DNA of 58,698 nt from the NCBI GenBank assembly GCA_023249645.1, contig JAHFCF010000017.1, forward strand, positions 1 through 58,698, written 5' to 3'. This stretch comes from Elusimicrobiota bacterium (GTDB lineage: Bacteria > Elusimicrobiota > Elusimicrobia > UBA1565 > UBA9628). This document shows positions 25,160 through 33,221 of this stretch, one piece after another (the first letter of the stretch is position 1; the number at the start of each line of letters is the position of its first letter). The notes beneath the pieces were generated by a model that was given only the letters and a program-made list of their open reading frames with translations, had not been told where the DNA came from and ran no database searches. The position numbers were made by a program, and so were the translations under genes.

Positions 25160-25246
25160 TGTGGCCGGCTCGGAGGGCCGGCCCAAAAATCTGAGGCGCC
25201 ACGGCAGTCGATAGAACGACGCTTGCCCTGGCGCCTCGACTTTTTT
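25160..25246 (+). ncRNA. Putative small RNA, copy 1
   Basis: Predicted ~87-nt transcript between the promoter and the T run. Hairpin 1: GGCCGGC/GCCGGCC with a 7-nt loop (25163-25183). An AAAAAUCU linker follows. Hairpin 2 is a long broken stem: GAGGCGCC, GGCA, GTCG and their partners CGAC, TGCC, GGCGCCTC, ending in TTTTTT. No convincing reading frame. Not recognised as 6S, SRP, RNase P or tmRNA. Could act in trans on mRNA or bind a protein. Confidence 0.65.
25193..25246 (+). terminator. Intrinsic terminator, probably bidirectional (copy 1)
   Basis: GAGGCGCC (25193-25200) pairs with GGCGCCTC (25230-25237), followed by GACTTTTTT. On the minus strand the same stem is followed by AGATTTTT, so it can also stop the opposing gene that ends at 25262. 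Confidence 0.75.
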
Positions 25247-25261
25247 ATCCATGTCCCCGGC

Positions 25262-26329
25262 CTATTGGGGGTCGGGCTGAAGATGGGTCACGCCGCGGAT
25301 GAATTCCTGGTCCAAGGGAGTGCCTGAATCGAGTATCTGTTTGGTGAGGAGCTTGCTTTCCATCTGGGCGTCTTCCTCCGCCCCCTGAGTCTGGCCCAAA
25401 GCGATGCGGACTTTCTTTCTGAGCGCATAGGCGCTTGCTTCTTGGGGGGCCAGCTTGACGGCCTCGTCGCAATCTTGAAGGGCTTCGAGAGTGCGCTTTT
25501 GGTCCAGATAGATTTCCGCGCGAGAAATGCGACAAGAGGCGTTTCCGCTTGAAATGCGGATGGCTTGCGTCCAACTCTCGATGGCTTTTTCTGGCATCTG
25601 TATTTTGCCGTAATACTTGCCGATCTGCCCATAGTAGACGGCCATTCCTTGGGGATTCAAAGACGCAGCCTTCTTATAATCAGCTATAGCCAACAGATAA
25701 TAATCAGTGGCGGATCCGTGGAGGTTTTCTGAACCTCCCCAGCAATCCTGGGAGTATCTCATCTCCGCGGTATCGCCGTAAATATTGCCCCTCTGCTCAT
25801 AGGCCTCGGCATCGTTGGGCTCAAGTTCGATGACCTTGGTTGCATCCGCGATATGGGCTGCGCAGTCCATCCCTCCAAAACCGGAGACGCGGGCGCGCGC
25901 TTTGTAAGCCTCGGAATAATCGGGATTGAGCTTGATGGCTTGGTCCAGATCCGCGGTCGCTTTTTCGGCGTCGTCGCTGCCGGCGCCATAAGCGTCGTCT
26001 TCGAAGTTTTCATAATAGGCGAGGCCCCGGCGGTAGTACAGGGACGGATTTTTGGGACTTAATGCGATCGCCTCGGCATAGCTGGCAATGGCTTCTGGCC
26101 AATGTTTTTTCCTGCCCCAGGCGTCTGCTAGCCAAGAGAGGCAGTTGACATCCTTCGGAGATTCGCGGACCCCTTTCTTGAGAAGGGCGACAGCTTCGTC
26201 GAGAGCGCCATGGCGAAGCAAAGCGGCGCCCTTTTCGCAGGAGGCGGTTTCCTTGGGCGGAGCAGCGGAGGCTTGCGCTGAGGCGCCACGGCTGAGTAAC
26301 AGCAGGCTAAGGATGAGGAAAGGTGGCAA
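25262..26329 (-). CDS. Exported TPR-repeat protein
   Basis: 355 residues with a signal peptide (FLILSLLLLSRGASAQ) and about six to seven tetratricopeptide repeats, for example LSWLADAWGRKKHWPEAIAS and LYYRRGLAYY. TPRs mediate protein-protein contacts in the periplasm or on the envelope. The start is TTG at 26329, 26 bp after the upstream gene. Lies inside the segment flanked by the 130-bp repeats. Confidence 0.8.
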   Translation of the reverse strand: MPPFLILSLLLLSRGASAQASAAPPKETASCEKGAALLRHGALDEAVALLKKGVRESPKDVNCLSWLADAWGRKKHWPEAIASYAEAIALSPKNPSLYYRRGLAYYENFEDDAYGAGSDDAEKATADLDQAIKLNPDYSEAYKARARVSGFGGMDCAAHIADATKVIELEPNDAEAYEQRGNIYGDTAEMRYSQDCWGGSENLHGSATDYYLLAIADYKKAASLNPQGMAVYYGQIGKYYGKIQMPEKAIESWTQAIRISSGNASCRISRAEIYLDQKRTLEALQDCDEAVKLAPQEASAYALRKKVRIALGQTQGAEEDAQMESKLLTKQILDSGTPLDQEFIRGVTHLQPDPQ

Positions 26330-26355
26330 TTTAGTTCTTCGAACCGGTTGGGTTT

Positions 26356-27600
26356 TTACAAAAAAACGGCTCCGCCAAAAAACGCAGATAATACCGTTAG
26401 GGCGAAGGCGACGACGAACACGAAACCGGCAAGGATGAGCAGGCAGAAAGCGATGGCCGCTAGGAAGAGCATGGAGCCTGCAAGGAAAGTTCCAATTTCC
26501 GTCAATGACATTTTCTTGGTGCGCTTCAGTGTGGAGTCCGCGCCTTTTGCTGCCGAGAGGGGGGCATCGGCAGCTGAAGACTGTCGCTCAATTTTCGTCG
26601 AGGGAACGTCATTGGCCGTGGAGGGCCTGGCATCGGCCGGCACGCGCCGCATCTCGATTTTGAGGTCGGGATATCGATCCGCCTCGATGCTGACCTGGCC
26701 CTGCGCGTCAAAGGTCAGGGCGATGGGGGCATTGGGGTATGAGCGTCCCTGGATGATCGGACCATACTTTTCATATTCGTAGCCTGACATGGTCGTTATC
26801 CGGCCTTCCCAGCGCCAGGGGTTTGTCGGGCTTTGTTTCAATAGAAGGTTGTAAATCGTTGTCAAAAGAGGTTCTCGGGAGTAGGCTTGGAGATGCGTGA
26901 TGACGGCTTCTCCTTGCAGTTGGAACCCCGCTTCCGTGTCAGTCTTGCTGAGGAAGAGGGTTCTTTGTGTGAGCTCTTGTTTCGACGCATACTGGCCGCT
27001 CAGTTGTTCGGCCGGGGGAGGGATCGGTTGTGTCAGCTTGACCGCGGCCTTTTTGTCGCTGGAGCCTTCTACGGGAAGCGTTGCCTCCAACGTTTTTCTC
27101 AAGGCGGCGGCAATGAGTTTCATCAAAGAGTCAATCTTGCGACCCTGCTCCTCCGTCAGCTCCAAACGAGCCGCTGCAGCCGCATTTGCCAGCTGGGTTC
27201 TCTGCTCTTCTCCCAGGACATTCGGCACCATCGCCATATTGAGATAACTCAATTTTTTGGCGATGTAGGCCCTGTCTTCAGGACTGGCAGGATTGGAGAA
27301 CTGCTGGATGATTTCCGAGGCAAGGCTCTTAAATGTCGGCATGAGGAGGTTGTTCGTCTCGGTGTTAGTCTCAGGTCGTCGAAGCTCGGCGTTCAACATT
27401 TCCGGACTATAATGAGGATTGATCAGAAAATTTGCGATCGGCATACCAGCGGCGATGCCAACATTGCTGAATATGCCGGTGAGGGCTTGCCCGATAAGCT
27501 TCCCTGCCGGAGTCGGAGCGACATTGCCTGCGGCGCGGAGAGCTGGGGCTGACAGCATGATGGCCAATGCCAGCGAGATTATTGTTTTGATTGATTTCAT
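26356..27600 (-). CDS. Exported protein with C-terminal membrane segments, unknown family
   Basis: 414 residues: signal peptide (MKSIKTIISLALAIMLSAPALRA), a helical central region, a beta-like region with WRWEGRITTMSGYEYEKYG, and a hydrophobic C-terminus of about 45 residues (two membrane passes). No family recognised. ATG at 27600 is chosen because GGGGGAC lies 8 nt upstream and it begins the signal peptide; an ATG at 27627 would add nine polar residues. First gene of the pair with the TPR protein. Confidence 0.7.
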   Translation of the reverse strand: MKSIKTIISLALAIMLSAPALRAAGNVAPTPAGKLIGQALTGIFSNVGIAAGMPIANFLINPHYSPEMLNAELRRPETNTETNNLLMPTFKSLASEIIQQFSNPASPEDRAYIAKKLSYLNMAMVPNVLGEEQRTQLANAAAAARLELTEEQGRKIDSLMKLIAAALRKTLEATLPVEGSSDKKAAVKLTQPIPPPAEQLSGQYASKQELTQRTLFLSKTDTEAGFQLQGEAVITHLQAYSREPLLTTIYNLLLKQSPTNPWRWEGRITTMSGYEYEKYGPIIQGRSYPNAPIALTFDAQGQVSIEADRYPDLKIEMRRVPADARPSTANDVPSTKIERQSSAADAPLSAAKGADSTLKRTKKMSLTEIGTFLAGSMLFLAAIAFCLLILAGFVFVVAFALTVLSAFFGGAVFL

Positions 27601-27675
27601 TTGAATTTGTCCCCCGTCGATTCCCATCCGTATAAAGCGTTTATGATTATAGGATAACCCGAGAAATTCCCTATG

Positions 27676-27738
27676 GGTCTAAAGGGAAGAAAATTCCAGG
27701 TCTTTGGGCCCAGGGTTTTCTGGGTCGAAAGGCCTAGG
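27676..27738. promoter_or_regulatory. Paired AGGTC motif upstream of the 27600 gene
   Basis: CCAGGTCTTTGGGCC at 27696-27710 and the inverted GGGTCGAAAGGCCTAGG at 27722-27738, 11 nt apart, plus a half-copy GGGTCTAAAGGG at 27675-27686. Same geometry as at 4800-4841. Confidence 0.45.
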
Positions 27739-27834
27739 TCTCGATGAAAAATCTAGGATTTTCCCCGTTCCGGGACTTTGCCCCGATTATCTGTCTGTGG
27801 TTTTGCACGTCGATTTCTAGGTCAAAATTGGGTC

Positions 27835-27862
27835 TTGACAGAACGCGGAGTCCGGTTATACT
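27835..27862 (+). promoter_or_regulatory. Strong sigma-70 promoter of small RNA copy 2
   Basis: TTGACA (27835-27840), 16-bp spacer, TATACT (27857-27862). Preceded by CTAGGTCAAAATTGGGTC. Confidence 0.8.
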
Positions 27863-27867
27863 CAGAG

Positions 27868-27954
27868 TGTGGCCGGCTCGGAGGGCCGGCCCAAAAATCT
27901 GAGGCGCCACGGCAGTCGATAGAACGACGCTTGCCCTGGCGCCTCGACTTTTTT
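27868..27954 (+). ncRNA. Putative small RNA, copy 2
   Basis: Same sequence and two-hairpin structure as the RNA at 25160-25246. It ends 10 bp from the convergent ATPase gene. Confidence 0.65.
27901..27954 (+). terminator. Intrinsic terminator, probably bidirectional (copy 2)
   Basis: Same GAGGCGCC/GGCGCCTC stem and T6 run as copy 1; on the minus strand it can end transcription of the ATPase gene stopping at 27964. Confidence 0.75.
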
Positions 27955-27963
27955 ATTCGCTGC

Positions 27964-29142
27964 CTATCCATCCGAGAGCATCTTGAGGCAATCCTGCCAG
28001 GGTACGGCGCGCACCGTGCGCTTGCCGAACCGGAAAAGTTGGGGTCGTTCTATCCGGCAAACAAGGATAAGGTCCGCCGCCGGCATGATATCGGCAAAGG
28101 ACAAAAGTCCGGAGCAGAGGGCAGTCGAAGGGCGCTGCGTGGATTTGATTTCCATGGCCACCCAGGATTTCCCCGGCCGTTGCGCGATCAAGTCCACCTC
28201 TGCGCCGGCTTCCGTCCGGTAGAAGCTCAGCGTGAGATCGAGCCGGTGATAGGAATTCAGGCGTCTGACTTCGTTGATGAAGAAGTTCTCGAAGAGCTCT
28301 CCGAATTCCGGGCTGGAGCATTCCAGAGGGACCTTCAGGGTTTTCTTGAGAGCCCGAAGCACGCCCATGTCGAAAAAATAGAATTTGGGCAGCTTGGCCA
28401 TCCGCTTGCGCGCCGTTTTGGCGAACGGCTCAAGCCAGAATCCCAGCAGGGTGTCTTCCAGGATCTGGAAATATTCCTGGACCGTCTTGTAGCTGACTCC
28501 GATCTCTCGGCCGATATTGGAGGCATTGACGATATGGCCGCTTTCTGCGGCGGCCATGGGCAGGAATCGGATGAACGCTCCCAGATTCCGGGTCAGAGCT
28601 TCAGCCTTGATCTCCTGGGACAGATAGGTGTCCACATACGCCCGCAGGTCTTCCTGGGCCTCCTCTGCCTGCGCGGCATAGATTTTAGGCAGGGTCCCGA
28701 AAGCAAGGGCTTTTTCCAGGATCAAGTCCTTGCCCAATTCTTCGCAGGTCAGGGGAAATAGTTCCAAAGACCACGCACGGCCTCCCAAGAGGTTGGCTTT
28801 GGAGCGCTTGAGCTTCCTCGCGCTCGATCCGCTCATGATGAACTGTAGGTGGCGTCCCGAGGGGGATTCCATCAGATGATGCGTCACATCCAGGAGTGCT
28901 GGCACGCGCTGGACCTCGTCCAACACGATGCGCTTGTATTTATTCTTGGCTCCTTCGATCTCGCGCATGAGCGTCTCCGGATCGGCGAGGTATTTCTGAT
29001 GGACTGATGGATGAAGCAGATCCAGGAATAAAACTTCCTCGTCCGCGAACGCTTGACTCAGGAGCGTACTTTTGCCAGTCAGGCGGGGACCGAAGAGAAA
29101 GAAGCTGTGCGAATCTGGAAACTTTATATATCTAGAATACAT
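27964..29142 (-). CDS. AAA ATPase with DUF4143 C-terminal domain
   Basis: 392 residues. Walker A-like GPRLTGKST near residue 19, Walker B RIVLDEVQRVPALL and sensor FIMSGSSARKLKR form the AAA_14 domain; the C-terminal half (after about 200) has a winged-helix-like segment and a DUF4143/nuclease-like strand pattern (EVDLIAQRPGKSWVAMEIKS). Such genes are scattered and mobile, without firm function. It has its own leaderless promoter and sits next to the repeat-flanked patch, so it is probably accessory. Confidence 0.82.
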   Translation of the reverse strand: MYSRYIKFPDSHSFFLFGPRLTGKSTLLSQAFADEEVLFLDLLHPSVHQKYLADPETLMREIEGAKNKYKRIVLDEVQRVPALLDVTHHLMESPSGRHLQFIMSGSSARKLKRSKANLLGGRAWSLELFPLTCEELGKDLILEKALAFGTLPKIYAAQAEEAQEDLRAYVDTYLSQEIKAEALTRNLGAFIRFLPMAAAESGHIVNASNIGREIGVSYKTVQEYFQILEDTLLGFWLEPFAKTARKRMAKLPKFYFFDMGVLRALKKTLKVPLECSSPEFGELFENFFINEVRRLNSYHRLDLTLSFYRTEAGAEVDLIAQRPGKSWVAMEIKSTQRPSTALCSGLLSFADIMPAADLILVCRIERPQLFRFGKRTVRAVPWQDCLKMLSDG

Positions 29143-29148
29143 GGCTCT

Positions 29149-29177
29149 ATTTTACGACGTTAAATAGAACAAGTCAA
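29149..29177 (-). promoter_or_regulatory. Promoter of the DUF4143 ATPase, leaderless
   Basis: TTGACT (29172-29177), 17-bp spacer, TAAAAT (29149-29154), then 6 nt to the ATG at 29142. Confidence 0.7.
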
Positions 29178-29191
29178 GTTGCTGCGGATGC

Positions 29192-30499
29192 CTAGTTTTT
29201 AGAACTGGCCAGTTCGATGCGCTTGATCTCGCGCGTGGCGTTGTTGTAGCGCAAAAGCTTCACCTTGTCGCGCGGCTTGATGTCCGCGAAGGCGGCGGGC
29301 TTCTTGTTGCGCAGGATCTCGGTCGTGTCCGTCACGGCGAAGTCCCGGCTTTTGACTGTCTTGGTCTTGCCCTTGACCCAGAGGCGTTTGCCGTCGCCAT
29401 CGATGGATTCCACGCTGCCCGCGAACTTGGTCCAGCGGATGCGGCCCTCTTGGGGTTCAGGAGCGGGCGCCGGCTTTTCCTTCGCAGGTTTGGCCGCGGC
29501 AGAGGCGATGCGCTCCAAAAGCTCGCGCGAGACGTCGCTCATGAGGGTGTAGTGCTGTGCGTGGCGCTTGAAGGCGAGGACCTTGCCCGTGCTCGACAAT
29601 CGCAGAGAGCTGGGAGGGGACAGGGGGGAGGCTTTGTTGGCGCCAGGGGCTGGCAGCTGCACGGGCTTGTCGGTCAGAAAGATCGAGACGACGGCCAGGC
29701 CATCGGTGTAGCGCAGGTGGCGGACCATGTCCTTTCCCACCTCGAAGAAATCCGCGCTTTCGAACACAAAGCCTCCGGGCAGCTCCTCGGCCAAATCCGC
29801 GCGGCGGCCGGTCGCCTTCTCGAGCTCTTCGATGGAGAGGAAATCCGGCGTCGTGTCCACGACGGCGGCTGAGTCGGCTTTCAACGCGAAGAGGGACTCG
29901 GGCAGCGAGGGCTTCGTCTCGAAATGGGTGAAGCGCGAGAGCGCCGCGAAGTGTTTTTTCGGCAGATAGCGCTTGATGGCCAGGATGATCTGCGTTTCTT
30001 GGTCGAGCCAGAGCTGCTGATGGGGCTTGCCGGCGTCCATCGGATCCAGCTCTAGGACCCAGGCCGGCCGTCCGGCGATCTTCTCCGGGCCGGAGACCGA
30101 GAGGCGGTAGTTCTTGAGAAGGAGTCCCTTCTCTTCCTCCGGGAACATGAGCTTGGTGGCGCCGCGTTCGGATTCACCAGTGAGGGTCTTGCCTTCGTTC
30201 AAAAGCTGGATCTGCTCGCGGGAACCGTCGCTGATCGCGACGCGCGAGACGCTGCCGTCGGGGCGCAGGAACTCCCAGCGGTAGCGGTTGGCCGGGCTGT
30301 AGGAGACCTTGACTTCCTCGGCGCGGGTCTCCTTGCCTGACCATTGCGTCACCATCAGCCGGCCCTGATAGGAATGCTCGGGGGCGTTGAGGGCGGCGTC
30401 CAAAAGATCGGCTGCGTCCGGCGTGGCGGACCAGGCCGCTGTCGGCAGGAGGATGAGGACGGCGAAGAGCAGGCTATTCCTGGTTCTTGGGATCGCCAT
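29192..30499 (-). CDS. RseB/MucB-like exported regulator
   Basis: 435 residues with signal peptide (LLFAVLILLPTAAWSA). The N-terminal domain (about 30-220) resembles the LolA-like fold of RseB/MucB (YSPANRYRWEFLRPDG; WVLELDPMD), followed by a smaller domain and a C-terminal segment of SH3-like strands (about 350-430). RseB senses envelope damage and shields the anti-sigma factor from proteolysis. It overlaps the anti-sigma gene by 26 bp and completes a sigma/anti-sigma/sensor cassette. Confidence 0.8.
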   Translation of the reverse strand: MAIPRTRNSLLFAVLILLPTAAWSATPDAADLLDAALNAPEHSYQGRLMVTQWSGKETRAEEVKVSYSPANRYRWEFLRPDGSVSRVAISDGSREQIQLLNEGKTLTGESERGATKLMFPEEEKGLLLKNYRLSVSGPEKIAGRPAWVLELDPMDAGKPHQQLWLDQETQIILAIKRYLPKKHFAALSRFTHFETKPSLPESLFALKADSAAVVDTTPDFLSIEELEKATGRRADLAEELPGGFVFESADFFEVGKDMVRHLRYTDGLAVVSIFLTDKPVQLPAPGANKASPLSPPSSLRLSSTGKVLAFKRHAQHYTLMSDVSRELLERIASAAAKPAKEKPAPAPEPQEGRIRWTKFAGSVESIDGDGKRLWVKGKTKTVKSRDFAVTDTTEILRNKKPAAFADIKPRDKVKLLRYNNATREIKRIELASSKN

Positions 30500-30941
30500 A
30501 GCAGGCGTTGAGCTGGGCCGAGTAGTTGGAGGCCACCAGCTCGCTGGCTGGGACCAGGGCCTCGGCCGTGTAGCGGGAATGGGCGGCGAGGAGCGGCTCG
30601 AGAGGGATGGGCTGTTGGAGGGCGCTTCTCAGCCACAGGGCCAGGATTGCGGCTGCCAGGGCTCCGGCCGGGACCAGAATGCGCGTCTCGGGGATGAAGC
30701 TGCGCAGCATGTCCAGCCAAGAGGGTCTTGAGAGGCGTTCCTCGATGGCGGCGATGAGCTTCGGGGGTGCTGCGCGGCGCGGCGCGCGTTGGAGCAGGGA
30801 TTTGGTCTGGCCGAGGCTTGCGAGTTCTTCGCGGCAGGACGCGCAGGCGGTCAGATGGCCTTGGATGGCGGCTGACTCCTCAGCCGAGAGGGCTTGGTCG
30901 AGAAAGGCCGAAAGAAGTTCGTTGTTTTCGTGGATGTTCAT
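30474..30941 (-). CDS. Zinc-finger anti-sigma factor
   Basis: 155 residues: cytosolic zinc-binding anti-sigma domain with H29-x3-C33-x2-C36 in HLTACASCREEL, one transmembrane helix (about 88-106), and a periplasmic tail. Expected to hold the neighbouring ECF sigma factor at the membrane until a signal arrives. Overlaps the sigma gene by 4 bp. Confidence 0.88.
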   Translation of the reverse strand: MNIHENNELLSAFLDQALSAEESAAIQGHLTACASCREELASLGQTKSLLQRAPRRAAPPKLIAAIEERLSRPSWLDMLRSFIPETRILVPAGALAAAILALWLRSALQQPIPLEPLLAAHSRYTAEALVPASELVASNYSAQLNACYGDPKNQE

Positions 30942-31513
30942 GGGTTCCTCGCTGAAATCGCTTTTCGCATGAGCAGGCGGCCCTGATGGATGCGCGAACG
31001 GATGGTCCCCACGGGGGCGGACATGATCTCGCCTATTTTCTCATAAGAGAGCCCTTCCACGTCGCATAGGGCGACGGCGGCGCGGTAGTGGGGCGGCAGT
31101 TCGTTCAACGCTTTTTGCACGAGTTCGTCTTCCTCTTTTCGCAGCATGCCCCGAACGGGCTCGGGGTCTCCCCCCGGCAGAAGCTCGTCCCAGGTCGTAT
31201 CTTCCTTCGGCGGCGGGGCGTCCAAGGACACCGAGTATCGGTGCGCGTGTCGCCTCACAGCGTCGAGGTAGATGTTGTGAAGGATCTTGTACATCCAGGT
31301 CTCGAAGGGCCGCTTGCGGTCGTAGGAGCCGAAATGCTCCCAGGCGCGCACGAACGCCTCCTGGACCAGGTCCCAGGCATCCTGCTCGTTGCCCGAGAGG
31401 CGGTAGGCGAAGTTATACGTCTGCTCCGCGCACCGCCGGATCAATTCCGAGAAATCCCCGGAATCCTCTCCACTTATATTACGGTTGGAATCGCGAAAGG
31501 TTCGAGGGCTCAC
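30938..31513 (-). CDS. ECF-type RNA polymerase sigma factor
   Basis: 191 residues with region 2 (DLVQEAFVRAWEHFGSYD..FETWMYKILHN) and region 4 (LPPHYRAAVALCDVEGLSYEKIGEIM..GTIRSRIHQGR), no region 1 or 3, i.e. RpoE/SigW class. Its ATG overlaps the ddl stop by 4 bp, linking envelope-stress control to cell-wall precursor synthesis. Target promoters are unknown. Confidence 0.93.
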   Translation of the reverse strand: MSPRTFRDSNRNISGEDSGDFSELIRRCAEQTYNFAYRLSGNEQDAWDLVQEAFVRAWEHFGSYDRKRPFETWMYKILHNIYLDAVRRHAHRYSVSLDAPPPKEDTTWDELLPGGDPEPVRGMLRKEEDELVQKALNELPPHYRAAVALCDVEGLSYEKIGEIMSAPVGTIRSRIHQGRLLMRKAISARNP

Positions 31514-32574
31514 GGAGCGGTTTTGAGCTTGGAGCGGGTCCGATGGCGGCGCAGGGCAAGCTGGATGAGCCGGTGGATGAGTTCCGGGATGTCCACGCCG
31601 GAGGCCTTCCAGAGCCGGGGATACATGCTGATCGAGGTGAAGCCTGGGATGGTGTTGATCTCGTTGAACCAGGTCTTCCCTGTCTTCTTGTCCAAAAGGA
31701 AGTCGGCGCGGGACATGCCGTAGCCGTCCAGGGCACGGAAAGCCAGCAGGGCCAACTTCTGAACCTGCTGGGCTGTCTTGGCTGGGATGGGAGCTGGGAC
31801 CTTGAGCTTGGCCCCATCCGGGTCGATGTACTTGGCCTCATAGCTGTAGAACTCGGCATTGGGTTCGATCTCGCCGCAGATGGAGGCCTGGAGCTCCAGG
31901 GGATCGCCCGGCTTGGCCCAGGGGTCTCCCAAAATGGCGCATTCGATCTCGCGGGCCGGCACGCCCTTTTCCAGCACGATCTTGTCGTCGTAGCGGAAGG
32001 CCTCGCGGACAGCGGCGAAGAGTTGACTTGGATGGGAGACCTTGGAGACTCCCACGGAGGAACCCATGCGCGCGGGCTTGACGAAGACCGGCAGGCCGAG
32101 CTTGCGGGCCAGGGGCGCGGCATGATGCGGATGGCGGACCACGGCGTAGGGCAGGATGGGCAGGCCGGCATGGACGCAGAGCCGTTTGGTGATCTCCTTG
32201 TCCATGGCCAAGGAGGAGCTCAGAACGCCGCAGCCCACATACGGGACGCCGGCGACTTCGAGGAGGCCCTGCATGGTGCCGTCCTCACCTAAGGGGCCGT
32301 GCAGGACCGGGAAGACCACATCAGCAGAAGCGAGGGCTTGGGAAGACGGGATGGGCTTGGAACCGGCCAAGAGAGCTTTTTCGCTGGCTCCCACATGCTC
32401 TGTGAGAAGTTGGATTTTGGAAGAGCGCCAGCAGCCTTTGCGGTCGATGTAGATCAAGGAAGGCTTGTAGCGCTGAGTGTCCAGATTGGCCATGACTGTC
32501 CGCGCGGAAACCAGGGACACGGCATGTTCTGCGGATTGGCCGCCGCAGAGGACCAAGACGTTGGATTTTCCCAT
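31510..32574 (-). CDS. ddl: D-alanine--D-alanine ligase
   Basis: ATP-grasp enzyme making D-Ala-D-Ala for peptidoglycan. About 354 residues from the ATG at 32574: N-terminal VLVLCGGQSAEHAVSLVSA, VFPVLHGPLGEDGTMQGLLE, ATP-binding VFVKPARMGSSVGVSKV and C-terminal FNEINTIPGFTSISMYP. A TTG at 32595 could add seven residues but lies in a REP-like hairpin. Heads the operon with the sigma/anti-sigma/RseB cassette. Confidence 0.94.
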   Translation of the reverse strand: MGKSNVLVLCGGQSAEHAVSLVSARTVMANLDTQRYKPSLIYIDRKGCWRSSKIQLLTEHVGASEKALLAGSKPIPSSQALASADVVFPVLHGPLGEDGTMQGLLEVAGVPYVGCGVLSSSLAMDKEITKRLCVHAGLPILPYAVVRHPHHAAPLARKLGLPVFVKPARMGSSVGVSKVSHPSQLFAAVREAFRYDDKIVLEKGVPAREIECAILGDPWAKPGDPLELQASICGEIEPNAEFYSYEAKYIDPDGAKLKVPAPIPAKTAQQVQKLALLAFRALDGYGMSRADFLLDKKTGKTWFNEINTIPGFTSISMYPRLWKASGVDIPELIHRLIQLALRRHRTRSKLKTAP

Positions 32575-32576
32575 TT

Positions 32577-32613
32577 TCAGGCCAGGTTCACTCAAAACTC
32601 AAGGCCTGACCCC
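32577..32613. repeat. REP-like sequence upstream of ddl
   Basis: ACTCAAAACTCAAGGCCTGACCCC-type sequence at 32590-32613, a diverged match to the REP at 37247-37270, with TCAGGCC/GGCCTGA forming a hairpin stem across 32577-32609. Confidence 0.45.
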
Positions 32614-32669
32614 ATCTTACCATTGATTCGACGGTGCAATAAAGATATTCTTAATGACCTTAATTCCTT

Positions 32670-33221
32670 ATGACGAAGCATTCTGTCTCCCTTCATCCGG
32701 ACGTTGAAAAGGTGCTCATCGATTCGGCCGCGCTGCAGGCGCGCGTGCGCGAACTGGGCGCCGAGATCTCGCGCGATTACGAGGGCCGGGTGCCGATCCT
32801 TCTGGGCATCCTCAAGGGCAGCGTGATCTTCCTGGGGGACCTGCTCAAGTCGCTTTCCATCGACTGCTGGGTGGACTTCATCGGCGTCTCCTCCTACGGC
32901 GGCGGCCGCCATTCGACCGGCGAGGTGCGCCTGCTCTTGGACCTGCGCGAGAGCGCCGCGGGTAAGGACTTGATCCTGGTGGAGGACATCATGGACTCGG
33001 GACTGACCCTCCACTACCTCCTCGACACCTTGAAGGCCCGAAATCCGCGTTCCATCGAGATCTGCACGCTGCTCGACAAGCCAAAATGCCGCAAGATCCC
33101 CATCGAAGCCAAGTACGTGGGCTTCAAGATCCCCAACGAGTTCGTCATCGGCTACGGCCTCGATCACCAGGAACGCTATCGGAATCTTCCCTATGTTGGG
33201 GTCATGAAAAGTGGAAAATAA
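32670..33221 (+). CDS. hpt: Hypoxanthine phosphoribosyltransferase
   Basis: 183 residues; purine salvage enzyme joining hypoxanthine/guanine to PRPP. PRPP loop LILVEDIMDSGLTLHYLL, LLGILKGSVIFLGDLL and the C-terminal EFVIGYGLDHQERYRNLPYVG are diagnostic. No strong ribosome binding site. Its 3' end overlaps ftsH by 11 bp, the common hpt-ftsH order. Confidence 0.95.
   Translation: MTKHSVSLHPDVEKVLIDSAALQARVRELGAEISRDYEGRVPILLGILKGSVIFLGDLLKSLSIDCWVDFIGVSSYGGGRHSTGEVRLLLDLRESAAGKDLILVEDIMDSGLTLHYLLDTLKARNPRSIEICTLLDKPKCRKIPIEAKYVGFKIPNEFVIGYGLDHQERYRNLPYVGVMKSGK

Larger units (their letters stand above)
25119..25248 (+). repeat. 130-bp perfect direct repeat, copy 1
   Basis: Identical over all 130 bp to 27827-27956, same orientation, 2708 bp apart. 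It contains a complete transcription unit: sigma-70 promoter, ~87-nt RNA and intrinsic terminator. The repeats flank a two-gene segment of exported proteins. Confidence 0.95.
27827..27956 (+). repeat. 130-bp perfect direct repeat, copy 2
   Basis: Base-for-base identical to 25119-25248. Sequence diverges abruptly on both sides, except for a shared GGTC a few bases upstream. Confidence 0.95.
27628..27963. other. Regulatory intergenic region (336 bp)
   Basis: Holds the promoter side of the gene at 27600 (TATAAT-type sequence near 27650), the paired AGGTC motif at 27676-27738 and the second 130-bp small-RNA repeat at 27827-27956. No credible protein gene. Confidence 0.6.

Noticed and set aside
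25160-25246. Identity of the small RNA as 6S, SRP, tmRNA or a riboswitch
   Set aside because: Too short for 6S or tmRNA, no SRP Alu or GGAA-type apical loop seen, no tRNA-like ends, and no downstream gene on the same strand to control.
25079-25327. 82-residue frame across the first small-RNA repeat (similar frame in the second copy)
   Set aside because: It spans a promoter, two hairpins and a terminator, and lacks a ribosome site; repetition of the peptide only reflects the DNA repeat.
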